From Crocinitomicaceae bacterium (GTDB taxonomy: Bacteria > Bacteroidota > Bacteroidia > Flavobacteriales_D > Crocinitomicaceae): a DNA stretch of 64,000 bases. Below the pieces are notes generated by a model, which saw nothing but the letters and a program-made list of their open reading frames with translations, ran no database searches and had not been told where the DNA came from. The DNA lies in the NCBI GenBank assembly GCA_020436025.1, contig JAGQYP010000010.1:1-64000 (forward strand). The letters run 5' to 3'. Of this stretch, positions 55,239 to 63,470 are shown piece by piece. Within the stretch, counting starts at the first letter, position 1; each line of letters starts with the position of its first letter. The position numbers and the translations under genes were made by a program.

Positions 55239-55682
55239 TTAGCTTTCAAAAATCCACAACCAGGCATTGCCAATTTCTTCATCTTGAACAGTATTTGAAA
55301 AGACAAATCCTGATTTTTCCAAAATTCGTGTTGATGCATTCGGCTCAGGAGCTGTTTTTGCCGTTACTCGAATATTTGGATTTTCTCTATGAGCAATCAT
55401 TACTAATTCTTTGCATGCAAAAGAGGCAACCCCCTGTTTCTCATAGTCTTTGAATGTCCAGTATGCAATTTCCACAACTCCTTCTTTTGGCGGACCAACA
55501 AAACTTGCAGAGCCCACAATTTGATCAGCTCTAAAAATAAAATATCCAATCCAGGGAGGGTTGAATCCAAATTTCGGATAAAAATCTTCATAGGCATCAA
55601 TTAAGTTTTGACAATCCTCAGTAGAATAAATTGGCAAATGTCGTTCTGTTTTCAATGGGATGGCCTTCAATATATAGCTCAT
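55239..55682 (-). CDS. GNAT family N-acetyltransferase
   Basis: A 147-residue acetyltransferase of the RimJ-like kind. The acetyl-CoA motif region GVVEIAYWTFKDYEKQGVASFACKELV is near residues 69-94, and the C-terminal NASTRILEKSGFVFSNTVQ segment is typical of amino-acid-type GNATs. The substrate is unknown. Its start overlaps the stop of the membrane protein gene upstream by four bases, so the two are translated together. Confidence 0.86.
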   Translation of the reverse strand: MSYILKAIPLKTERHLPIYSTEDCQNLIDAYEDFYPKFGFNPPWIGYFIFRADQIVGSASFVGPPKEGVVEIAYWTFKDYEKQGVASFACKELVMIAHRENPNIRVTAKTAPEPNASTRILEKSGFVFSNTVQDEEIGNAWLWIFES

Positions 55683-56188
55683 TTTTGTGAATTCAATTTA
55701 GATTTAAGTCTATTGCAATCCTCCTCATTAAAACCACCCAAACGAATCTTCTTTCCATTTTTAAGATGAATTTTCAATGTGTAAATGTCTGGATAGTAGC
55801 CGACATCATTTTCGTAAAATTTACTTTGCTCATTTTTAGAAATAGTTTGAATTTCATCCATTTTGAAATTTCTTTTTGCGGAGGTAATTGGTCTTTTTTT
55901 GAAGGAAATTTGATCTTTCTCAATGCTAAGAACCGATTTACGGTTAAAAAGTAGAAAAATAGCAAGAAATATGTTTGCACCAATTAAAACAACTTGAGCA
56001 ACACCATTCAACTTTAGGATTTTCAAACCAATGATTTCATCTAGATTTAAGTAGAATCCCAAAAGATAAATCCAAAGCATAATCGAAACGAAAACAGCGA
56101 TGATGTCGAAAAAGCTCAAGCGGTACCAGTAAAATTGAGTCCCGTTTGCAGTAGATTTTTCTTTGAGATATTTCCCTAATAGCTTCAT
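55679..56188 (-). CDS. Small membrane protein with PH-like C-terminus
   Basis: A 169-residue protein with two hydrophobic segments (about 28-48 and 64-82) and a cytoplasmic C-terminal part (KDQISFKKRPITSAKRNFKMDEIQTI, then IYTLKIHLKNGKKIRLGGFNEED) that resembles bacterial PH-like or YdbT domains. No family assignment is made. It overlaps the GNAT gene by four bases. Confidence 0.6.
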   Translation of the reverse strand: MKLLGKYLKEKSTANGTQFYWYRLSFFDIIAVFVSIMLWIYLLGFYLNLDEIIGLKILKLNGVAQVVLIGANIFLAIFLLFNRKSVLSIEKDQISFKKRPITSAKRNFKMDEIQTISKNEQSKFYENDVGYYPDIYTLKIHLKNGKKIRLGGFNEEDCNRLKSKLNSQK

Positions 56189-56220
56189 TTCAAGCGAATT
56201 TAAGAAAATATAGTGGGCTT

Positions 56221-56988
56221 TTATTTCTGATGATCTAATTCTTGGCCGTAGGCTTCCTTTTCCTTTTCAATTTGGGTTCTAATCTGGTCTCCTGTTGCTT
56301 TGTAGTCTTTGGCAGAACCATCGAAGAAATTAATCAACATCCTTCCGATTTTATAAATTCCGATTTCAGTATTGTGTTTCTCCTCTTTTGGAAAAAGGGG
56401 AATGGCTATTTTTAGGTCTCGTAAATAATAGGAATCTCTATGACTTAGTGATCTCGAATTCAACCGATTGATTTGTTCCAATTTGATCCAGTATTCGGTA
56501 AGAATTACTTCGCTAAAATCAGTGGGTTGGGCATGAATATCATTTCCTTTCGCTGCAATTCGATCGGCTATTTTTAAGTAATTGATTTGTGTTTGCGTCA
56601 ATTTGAAAGTGTTGGAACTATCGGTTTTCCATTCGAATTCTCCTTCCAGCTTATCGGCTTTTTGGCTGATTTTTTTAGTAAGATCATCATGTCTGCAATA
56701 CACCTGATTTTTCACTAGTTTTCCCGGATGTTCTATTTGAAGTTCGATTCTTAGCATCAACACTCTCTTTTCATCTTCTAATTCGAGAAAAATAAAATTG
56801 TGGGATTGACGGAGCACGGAATGGTAAGCAGTGCCTTTCTCGTCATTCACTTCTGTTTTTACTTCTTCAAGAAATTCCCAAAAAGGGTGAAGATTATTAA
56901 AGAGATTTTCTGTGGATAAGTTTTGGGCTCTCGCCGATAAGGAACAGCTAAAAATGATCATGTATATCGTGAAAATCTTTATTTTCAT
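56221..56988 (-). CDS. Secreted protein of unknown function
   Basis: A 255-residue exported protein (signal peptide about 1-22, ending SARAQ). The mature part is mostly helical and charged, with a conserved-looking beginning (NLFNNLHPFWEFLEEVKTEV) and a helix pair near the end (KDYKATGDQIRTQIEKEKEAY). No catalytic motif is seen and no family recognised. ATG 56988 gives a proper signal peptide; an upstream in-frame ATG at 57030 adds a non-signal stretch. It lies just downstream of the esterase gene. Confidence 0.6.
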   Translation of the reverse strand: MKIKIFTIYMIIFSCSLSARAQNLSTENLFNNLHPFWEFLEEVKTEVNDEKGTAYHSVLRQSHNFIFLELEDEKRVLMLRIELQIEHPGKLVKNQVYCRHDDLTKKISQKADKLEGEFEWKTDSSNTFKLTQTQINYLKIADRIAAKGNDIHAQPTDFSEVILTEYWIKLEQINRLNSRSLSHRDSYYLRDLKIAIPLFPKEEKHNTEIGIYKIGRMLINFFDGSAKDYKATGDQIRTQIEKEKEAYGQELDHQK

Positions 56989-57032
56989 TTTTAGTGACTG
57001 ATGACTTTTGAATGGGAATTCCATAATCAAAT

Positions 57033-57875
57033 TTATTCTTTCTTCCCGAAAATCATTTCAAAGGCATTGTATACAGCAATATGCAATGCATCTCCATGAT
57101 TTTTGTCTTCCAGAAACTCAAAAAATACGTTAGTGTGCTCTTTTTTATTTTCATTCAATAAGTCAAACAACTGTTTCGCGGGTTTTTCCATCATCTCCCC
57201 TTCTTTTCCTACGGCTATATAAATGGATTTTTTAGATTCATAGGGTATTGGTTTTTCTTTTAGTAGTTTCTTATCATTCCACCATAAACTTGGGCTTACA
57301 ATGATGTAATTGTCAAAAAGATCTGGTTTTGTAAAGAGAATTTCCGTTGCTAATAATCCACCCAAGGACTGGCCGATAATTGTTTTTTCTTGTGTTGTTC
57401 GGAAGGTTTTATCGATCAAAGTCTGCACTTCTTTTTCCAGAAATTGGATGAAATTTGCAGATTTTCCAGATGTAGGAAGTTCTTTCAAATCAAGTTCATT
57501 TTGAGAAGGGGAAGTGAAATCTCTTTTTCGGTCAACATTGGCAATGCCTACAACAATTGACTCTGGCAATAGGTTGATCCAGGAAAAAGAACCAAATTGA
57601 ACCAATCCGGAAATATGAATAAAGTCTTCATCCATTGAACCATCTAGGAGATAAATAACAGGATAGATTTTGGAACTGTCGGATTGGTAGCTCAAGGGTA
57701 AATAAATGTTCAATTGCCGGTTTTCAGATAAAACATCTGAATGAAATTCAAGCTTCCTGCCAATTGAAAAATTTGAATCCGAAGTGATTTTTGGAACTGA
57801 CTGGCAAAGAGTATTACTTGTAAAGAATAAAATGGGAACTAGTGCAAATATTATTTTCATGGACAGTAATTTCAT
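57033..57875 (-). CDS. Secreted alpha/beta-hydrolase (esterase D / siderophore-esterase-like)
   Basis: A 280-residue exported esterase-like hydrolase (signal peptide about 1-24, ATG 57875 or 57860). The nucleophile elbow is GQSLGG (GxSxG) near residue 165. An aspartate and the histidine in LEDKNHGDALHIAV complete a likely catalytic triad, and LEKEVQTLIDKTFRTTQEKTI precedes the elbow as in the esterase-D/Fes family. In that family, relatives open enterobactin-like siderophores or hydrolyse acyl esters; the substrate is not decided here. It is followed three bases later by the unknown 56221 gene. Confidence 0.87.
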   Translation of the reverse strand: MKLLSMKIIFALVPILFFTSNTLCQSVPKITSDSNFSIGRKLEFHSDVLSENRQLNIYLPLSYQSDSSKIYPVIYLLDGSMDEDFIHISGLVQFGSFSWINLLPESIVVGIANVDRKRDFTSPSQNELDLKELPTSGKSANFIQFLEKEVQTLIDKTFRTTQEKTIIGQSLGGLLATEILFTKPDLFDNYIIVSPSLWWNDKKLLKEKPIPYESKKSIYIAVGKEGEMMEKPAKQLFDLLNENKKEHTNVFFEFLEDKNHGDALHIAVYNAFEMIFGKKE

Positions 57876-57928
57876 TTAGAATTCCTAAATCTACAGATAA
57901 AATAAGTCTAATCCATTTCAATTCCTTA

Positions 57929-58432
57929 CTAATCAAATTGATAAGGTTCATTATTCAGTACCATTTTTCTAATATTCTCCAAAACCCTTTTCATATAGAT
58001 TTTCCAAAAAGTTTTACCGAAAAACCAACAAATTGGAGCTAATAAAAATCCCTTGGAATGCAGGTGGTAGGTATAGTCTATTCTAATTTTATTCTCTTCA
58101 ATTTGAGTAGTTTTCCATTCACCTACAAATTTATAAAATCCAAGCATCCAGGTTTGAAATTGATCCACTTGAATAACCCAGTACTGATTTTCTTTTCTTT
58201 CAATCACATGATCCATGGATGCGAAGCCACCTTTTTGGAAAAAAGACTTTGCGACATGAACTTTTTTACTTGAGCCAGGTTTGCCCCACTCTTGATCATC
58301 ACTGGTATGCGTTACTTTCGGCATGATTCCAAAACCGGTATGTACTTTCGACACATCACAGAGCATAGGTGTTTTGAATGCTCTTTCAAGTGAACAATCA
58401 TAAATGGTGCTACGACTTACTTTGGTGATCAT
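57929..58432 (-). CDS. SRPBCC/START-like lipid-binding fold protein
   Basis: A 167-residue cytoplasmic protein of the Bet v1/SRPBCC superfamily. The pattern of a first strand (VSRSTIYDCSLERAFKTPMLCDVSK), the long loop, and a C-terminal helix (WKIYMKRVLENIRKMVLNN) is characteristic, and a polyketide-cyclase-like or lipid carrier function is the usual guess. No active-site residues can be named. It is separated by 53 bp from the esterase gene. Confidence 0.75.
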   Translation of the reverse strand: MITKVSRSTIYDCSLERAFKTPMLCDVSKVHTGFGIMPKVTHTSDDQEWGKPGSSKKVHVAKSFFQKGGFASMDHVIERKENQYWVIQVDQFQTWMLGFYKFVGEWKTTQIEENKIRIDYTYHLHSKGFLLAPICWFFGKTFWKIYMKRVLENIRKMVLNNEPYQFD

Positions 58433-58517
58433 AGAAATTTTACTTTGGTTGCATGAATATACTACAAAGAAGGACCCGTTTCGATAAGAACTGTATTTTC
58501 TGCTTTATTAAAGTAAA

Positions 58518-59786
58518 TTAAAACATTAATCTCCAATACATAAAGCCAACAATCAGGCAGATAAAAAGTCCTGCATTAAAGTTTAAAATCCATTTACTCC
58601 AATTTGACCACTCAAAGCGATTTTTTCGAGTAAAAAAGAAAAACAATACACCTATGATCATGATCCAAGGTATAGCGGAGGCAAGGGTGATCCATATATT
58701 CTGAGGATGCACATAAGGAGCCGGGAAATAATACACTCCAATTTCGGTAGTCAAAATAAACATGTAGGCAAATGCAAGTACTAAAACCAGACTAATTCCC
58801 AAGCGATTGAGAATCTGTCTATTGGTTTGTTGTCCTTTAAGAATTGGAAAAAAGACAATCCCGGCAGAAACAAGAAAAAGTAGACCAATAAGTGCCAAAA
58901 ATACCCTGAGAAATGTAGTGTTAAATGGTGTGATGTAAGCCTTAAGCTTTTCGAATTCAGGTCGGTCTCCAAATAAAGAACCGATGAAAAACTGGTGATT
59001 CTCCTGGTCCCATTCATTTCTTAAATCAAATGTTTGAGCTTCTGTATAATCGTGGTAAAAATACAGAGTCACTTTGAACTCTTTTGGATTCCAGATGGAA
59101 GTCAGCAAGGTGCCATCTCCAATTTTGGGTCTGCACACATGCATGGCTTCAGCTAAAGAAGTGCAAAAATTCAAATCTGTTTCGAATCCGTCTGCTACAA
59201 AGGCTTTCCCGTTTTTGTATCTGTTTTGACGACTTCTTTCTTCTTCTGAGGTAATAGAAGGGCAAAAATTTGATTGGATTAGAGATTCATCTTTGCCCTC
59301 TAGAATTTGGTAGGGTTCTACAATTAAATAATTTCCTTCTGCATCCACATACACAAAAACATCCTCCAAAAAACAGGTGCGGTCATGGGCATTGAACTTA
59401 GCCTTCACTTCTTCCAGGTTTTTACATTCTCTTAAAACGTCCATCAGAAAATGATCGGGATGTTCGATTTTGGGAAGCTCTGAGCTCGAGTTTTCTTTCG
59501 GATGGAAACTACCCAATCGAGTGTAGACGATACCTTGGTCATTCATTCCGGACTGAGCTGCGTAATGGTTGTTTCCTATTTCTCTTGAACCCGTAAAACA
59601 CACTGCATATTCTCCTTCTTTTTTTGATTCAAACCAAATATGTGGAGTAGTTCTCCAGGCGTCTTCATTACATCCCACCATGGTCGTTTCATTTTTAGTG
59701 AGTTTGTACATGCTGCATGAAAAAGTAGTTGAACTAAACTGATTCAGCATCAATAATAAAAGGGAAATTCTAAAGAGAAGTTGCAT
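58518..59786 (-). CDS. Ntn-hydrolase (C45/choloylglycine-type) fused to a membrane domain
   Basis: A 422-residue protein. After a signal peptide (1-23) a cysteine lies at the mature N-terminus (FSCSMYKL), the position of the nucleophile in N-terminal-nucleophile amide hydrolases, followed by GCNEDAWRTTPHIWFES. The linear-amide/penicillin-acylase-like region extends to about residue 290. The C-terminal ~130 residues hold four hydrophobic segments (about 292-316, 334-354, 366-386, 400-420). This places the enzyme on the outer face of the cytoplasmic membrane. No partner is adjacent; the substrate is unknown. Confidence 0.8.
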   Translation of the reverse strand: MQLLFRISLLLLMLNQFSSTTFSCSMYKLTKNETTMVGCNEDAWRTTPHIWFESKKEGEYAVCFTGSREIGNNHYAAQSGMNDQGIVYTRLGSFHPKENSSSELPKIEHPDHFLMDVLRECKNLEEVKAKFNAHDRTCFLEDVFVYVDAEGNYLIVEPYQILEGKDESLIQSNFCPSITSEEERSRQNRYKNGKAFVADGFETDLNFCTSLAEAMHVCRPKIGDGTLLTSIWNPKEFKVTLYFYHDYTEAQTFDLRNEWDQENHQFFIGSLFGDRPEFEKLKAYITPFNTTFLRVFLALIGLLFLVSAGIVFFPILKGQQTNRQILNRLGISLVLVLAFAYMFILTTEIGVYYFPAPYVHPQNIWITLASAIPWIMIIGVLFFFFTRKNRFEWSNWSKWILNFNAGLFICLIVGFMYWRLMF

Positions 59787-59846
59787 AAAGTGTTTTGTTC
59801 GAAAATGTCAGTATTGGAAAAAGTAACAAAGTTTTGGAGCAATATT

Positions 59847-60650
59847 CTATTTCTTTGTAAGACATTCCAACTCTGGGTTCTTAGTGTACATCCCAATCTT
59901 CTTTTTCAGATAGCCAGCTGGAGAATAATACCCCATAATCAAAACCGATTTATTGGAGATTTGAGAAGTGTTTCCTTGTTTGAGATGGACGCCGTTGAAT
60001 ACAAAGAAATCATTGATCAAGGCGTCTTTTGTTTTGTAGTAGGATTCATATTTGTCCGAAACATCTGTTCGGTTGACAAAAATGGAATTGGATTCAACGA
60101 TCAATTTCTCAGTTAGTTTAGGAGAAGATCCATAATGTTGAAGTAGCAAATCCTTTAAAAAAGATCGGGTAGTGGAAGGAGTATTTTCATTTAGTTGAGG
60201 ATGTACAACCGGGAAAAATGAATTGAATTGCACATAAACTCTTGGGTTAACCGTAATAGCAATGGCTGCAAATTTTTTAAACATCCAAAATACTCCCAGC
60301 TGTCTTTTGATATGTTTGAAAGAGATTTGACCCACTACCTTTTTAATCTCTTTTCGATTTTTTCTATAAGCTAATTCACCGATGCTAACTAATACCTTCC
60401 GCTTACTTTTTTTGTCCTGAACCCAAATACAACTATACGAAACCGCAGCAACCAGTTCTTCGTTCATTCGAATCAGGTAGAATTCTCCTTCGTATCGCTC
60501 CAAATGATTTTTTTGAACATGATTCTCAGGTAAACTTGGGTCAATTTCATGTACGAGTTTTTCCAATTCCTCGATTTCATTTCTGGATAAATCTCGAGCT
60601 TGAATGTATTGGGCTACAATTTTATTTTTGCTTCGGGATGTCAAATTCAA
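59847..60650 (-). CDS. GNAT-like acyltransferase, start codon unclear
   Basis: A 267-residue cytoplasmic protein. The N-terminal half resembles a GNAT or N-acyltransferase domain (LSRNEIEELEKLVHEIDPSLP, EGEFYLIRMNEELVAAVSYSCIW). The rest (FHRQLGVFWMFKKFAAIAITVNPRVYVQF-like segments) is unassigned. There is no ATG near the N-terminus: TTG 60650 or TTG 60644 must serve, or the real start is downstream at the ATG at codon 61. A clear promoter is not visible. Confidence 0.55.
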   Translation of the reverse strand: MNLTSRSKNKIVAQYIQARDLSRNEIEELEKLVHEIDPSLPENHVQKNHLERYEGEFYLIRMNEELVAAVSYSCIWVQDKKSKRKVLVSIGELAYRKNRKEIKKVVGQISFKHIKRQLGVFWMFKKFAAIAITVNPRVYVQFNSFFPVVHPQLNENTPSTTRSFLKDLLLQHYGSSPKLTEKLIVESNSIFVNRTDVSDKYESYYKTKDALINDFFVFNGVHLKQGNTSQISNKSVLIMGYYSPAGYLKKKIGMYTKNPELECLTKK

Positions 60651-60741
60651 ATCACAATTAATTACAACTCTAAATGTAGTAATTTAGAGTGGGTTACATG
60701 GATATTAACGCGATAATTATGAGGTGACTCCGCAATGAAAA

Positions 60742-60861
60742 TTAAAATTCTTGGATTTCGTACAAGTCTTTCATTTGTTTATTCAGCATAGATTCTGGAG
60801 TGTATTTGAATACTAGCTTCATAGCTTTTTGTCCACTTGATGAGTGCGCTGCTTTGCCAAA
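60742..60861 (-). pseudogene. Remnant of the 3' end of a second FAD monooxygenase gene
   Basis: Read on the minus strand this fragment encodes KAAHSSSGQKAMKLVFKYTP and continues ESMLNKQMKDLYEIQEF before TAA (60744-60742). It matches the C-terminus of the monooxygenase at 63471: 92 bases (60770-60861 versus 63502-63593) differ at only three positions, while the last few residues before the stop diverge. There is no start and no upstream homology beyond 60862. Apart from this remnant and a terminator, the 313-bp gap 60651-60963 shows nothing recognisable. Confidence 0.85.
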
Positions 60862-60895
60862 ATGCTAAGTCAGTTAGAACTGCTAAATTTTAATA

Positions 60896-60924
60896 AAAAA
60901 AGGGAAGTTTAATCTTCCCTTTTT
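60896..60924 (-). terminator. Bidirectional hairpin terminator after the type IX-secreted repeat protein gene
   Basis: Perfect 11-bp stem AAAAAGGGAAG / CTTCCCTTTTT with a 6-base loop; the A and T runs allow termination on either strand. It lies 40 bases past the stop of the minus-strand gene. Confidence 0.85.
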
Positions 60925-60963
60925 CCTCTGAAATAAATGAACAGAATATTATGTTTTAATAGT

Positions 60964-63294
60964 CTAGTGTTTGACTACAAGTCTTTTGTAAATTTTATCC
61001 TCAAGTATAACCTGAATAATATAGGTTCCATTGGCTTCATTTATTTCCATTGGAATAAGCGAATTACTTTGGAATTGCTTACTTGAAATTTCACGTCCGT
61101 CTAAAGATAAGACTTTCACTTCTCCTGAATGGGTTGTATTAGGTAGCATTATTGTAAATGTCCCGTTGGTTGGGTTGGGATAAACTACGAATTCATCACC
61201 AAAACTGTTTTCTTCGATCCCAACTGTTGCAATAGCCACACAAATTGAAGTGTCCGTACATCCGTTTTCCGTTAACTCTACAGCATAGTCGCCATTCATA
61301 GTAGCGGTGAATGTTTGACTAGTTTCTCCTGTAATTACCGAGTTATTATTATTGCAATCCAACCATTGATAAGTAGCACCAGTATTCACGGCTGAGATGG
61401 TTTCTCCTGAAAGTGTAGTAGATATATCAGGCAATTGATTTATCGTTACGTCAAATGAATTTTCGTCTGTGCAAGTACCATTTACTGCGTACACATATAG
61501 AGTTTGATTTGCAGTAACACTTGTTCCTACTGAAATCATGGATCCAGTTCCGCCTGAACCAGTGTAGTAGTTTCCTACGGTTAAACTTGGTAAAACATAA
61601 CTATCACATTCAGTAACATCCGATGGTGCATCTGCTGTAGGTGTAGTATTGATTGTTACGGCAAATGAATTCTCGTCTGTGCAAGTACCATTTTCTGCAT
61701 ATACATATAGTGTTTGATTTGCTGTAATACTTGCTCCTACGGAAAGCATGGATCCAGTTCCTCCTGTACCAGTGTAGTAGTTTCCTACAGTTAAACTTGG
61801 TAAATCATAACTATCACATGCAGTAACATCCGATGGTGCATCTGCTGTTGGTGTAGTGTTTATAGTTACGGTAAATGAATTTTCGTCTGTGCAAGTGCCA
61901 TTTACTGCGTATACATATAGAGTTAGATTTCCAATAATACTTGTTCCTACTGAAAGCATTGTTCCGGTCCCACCTGAACCAGTGTAGTAGTTTCCTACGG
62001 ATAAACTTGGTAAATCGTAACTATCACATGCAGTAACATTCGATGGTGCATCAGCTACAGGAGTAGCTTGAACACTTTGGAAATTAAATACCGGGTAACC
62101 TCCTGAGCTGCAAATCCCCATATCCCATATATCACTTGTACCATTTGTAGTTTCTCCTACAAAATCCCAAGTAGTCGAAGTAAATGTTGAAAGCGTTTGA
62201 AGTTCCGCAGTTGTCTTCCCTGTTCCAGCTGGACTTGATCCTGCGTAAACATCCGTATTCCAATACGTATTGATAGCAGTTCCACCGCTTAAAATAAGTC
62301 CTACCAATCCACCCACGTTTGATCCACTACTCGATATGGTAGAAACTACATAACTGTTGTTAATTGTAGCTGAAAAAACGTAGCCAACCAGACCACCAGT
62401 TATATCACCTCCATTTACACTTCCATTGGCATAGGAGTTGGATAATGTAGATGATGAAAAGAGTTTTCCTACAAGGCCACCTAAGTTCCCCATAGTTCCA
62501 TTTTCTGAAATCGAACAAGTTGAATAGCATTCAGAAATAGTAGATCCGAATGAATATCCTACTAATCCACCTGTTCCGCTATCTTTACCAATAACACTTC
62601 CTTCGGAATAAGATTTGCTAACAGAAGAACCTTGGGCTATAAAACCAACAAGCCCACCTGCTTCACCTTGCATTGAAATGACAGTAATAGTGGTGGTGCA
62701 GTTTGTGTTACAACTAACTATTGAACTACCAAAACAATACCCAACTAATCCACCTGTATCTGAATTACCTGTAACAGATCCAGAAACACTACAACTTGTG
62801 ATTTGGCTTGCACTATTTATGAAGCCAGCTAACCCACCTGTTTGGGACATACTACTACCATTAGTAATGTTGACATTTGTTAAGTGCAGGTTTGAGATAC
62901 TAGCGCCAACACAATATCCAAACATTCCTAATCCATTCATAGATGAAGAATTATTGATAAATAAACCATCGATTGAATGTCCATCACCATTATATGAGCC
63001 TTGAAAAGGGGATCCGTCTCCAATACTGATGAAACCTGTTCCACCATTAAAAAAAGCACCTCCACTTTGAAAATCTGGAGCCGTGAAAGCTATATCATTG
63101 GTTTGAATGAAATGTTTAGTCCATTCACCAGCATTTTCACTAAGATATTTCAAGTCGGTTTTGTTAGCAATTTGGTATGGATCAAGAGTTGTTCCAGCTC
63201 CTCCAGAATAACTCTGAGCATTTACAATTTGTACATTTGTACCAAGGACAATGCACAAGTTGACTACTATGAATTTTAAGTTTTTTGTTTTCAT
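60964..63294 (-). CDS. Type IX-secreted GLUG and Ig-like repeat surface protein
   Basis: A 776-residue secreted protein. After a signal peptide (1-26), GLUG repeats occupy about 140-345 (GGLAGFINSASQITSCSVSG, GGLVGYCFGSSIVSC and similar). Three near-identical 70-residue repeats follow (about 410-620; CDSYDLPSLTVGNYYTGTGG each). The C-terminal ~80 residues are a Por/type IX sorting domain (FVVYPNPTNGTFTIML, EVKVLSLDGREI, terminal IYKRLVVKH), so it crosses the outer membrane by the type IX system and is anchored or released. The function is probably adhesive or matrix. The DNA repeats have an exact 210-bp period at about 61430-62060. Confidence 0.88.
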   Translation of the reverse strand: MKTKNLKFIVVNLCIVLGTNVQIVNAQSYSGGAGTTLDPYQIANKTDLKYLSENAGEWTKHFIQTNDIAFTAPDFQSGGAFFNGGTGFISIGDGSPFQGSYNGDGHSIDGLFINNSSSMNGLGMFGYCVGASISNLHLTNVNITNGSSMSQTGGLAGFINSASQITSCSVSGSVTGNSDTGGLVGYCFGSSIVSCNTNCTTTITVISMQGEAGGLVGFIAQGSSVSKSYSEGSVIGKDSGTGGLVGYSFGSTISECYSTCSISENGTMGNLGGLVGKLFSSSTLSNSYANGSVNGGDITGGLVGYVFSATINNSYVVSTISSSGSNVGGLVGLILSGGTAINTYWNTDVYAGSSPAGTGKTTAELQTLSTFTSTTWDFVGETTNGTSDIWDMGICSSGGYPVFNFQSVQATPVADAPSNVTACDSYDLPSLSVGNYYTGSGGTGTMLSVGTSIIGNLTLYVYAVNGTCTDENSFTVTINTTPTADAPSDVTACDSYDLPSLTVGNYYTGTGGTGSMLSVGASITANQTLYVYAENGTCTDENSFAVTINTTPTADAPSDVTECDSYVLPSLTVGNYYTGSGGTGSMISVGTSVTANQTLYVYAVNGTCTDENSFDVTINQLPDISTTLSGETISAVNTGATYQWLDCNNNNSVITGETSQTFTATMNGDYAVELTENGCTDTSICVAIATVGIEENSFGDEFVVYPNPTNGTFTIMLPNTTHSGEVKVLSLDGREISSKQFQSNSLIPMEINEANGTYIIQVILEDKIYKRLVVKH
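61430..62060. repeat. Three 210-bp tandem coding repeats
   Basis: The landmark GTAACAT recurs at 61613, 61823 and 62033, i.e. exactly 210 bp apart, and long blocks between are nearly identical. They encode the three 70-residue Ig-like repeats of the surface protein and can vary by recombination. Confidence 0.9.
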
Positions 63295-63314
63295 GTTTTA
63301 ATTTAGTTATTGCT

Positions 63315-63322
63315 CAAAAATA
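63315..63322 (-). promoter_or_regulatory. Putative -7 box of the surface protein gene
   Basis: TATTTTTG on the minus strand, 20 bases before the ATG; a TTG lies 15 bp further upstream, slightly short for the usual spacer. Confidence 0.45.
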
Positions 63323-63470
63323 AATAATGTTTGTGAACAATTTTAGTAGGTGAATATTAGGATTGCAAAACATTTTCCGAACCTCTTGATACTTAATGTA
63401 TTATTATTGAAAAAAAATGCATTTCAACTTAAAGGTGGAGCGTTTTTATCGATTCAAAGAATGGGTAAAT

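Noticed and set aside
59781-60116. Plus-strand frame opposite the GNAT-like gene
   Set aside because: It is antisense to a gene with recognisable GNAT pattern and has no signals of its own.
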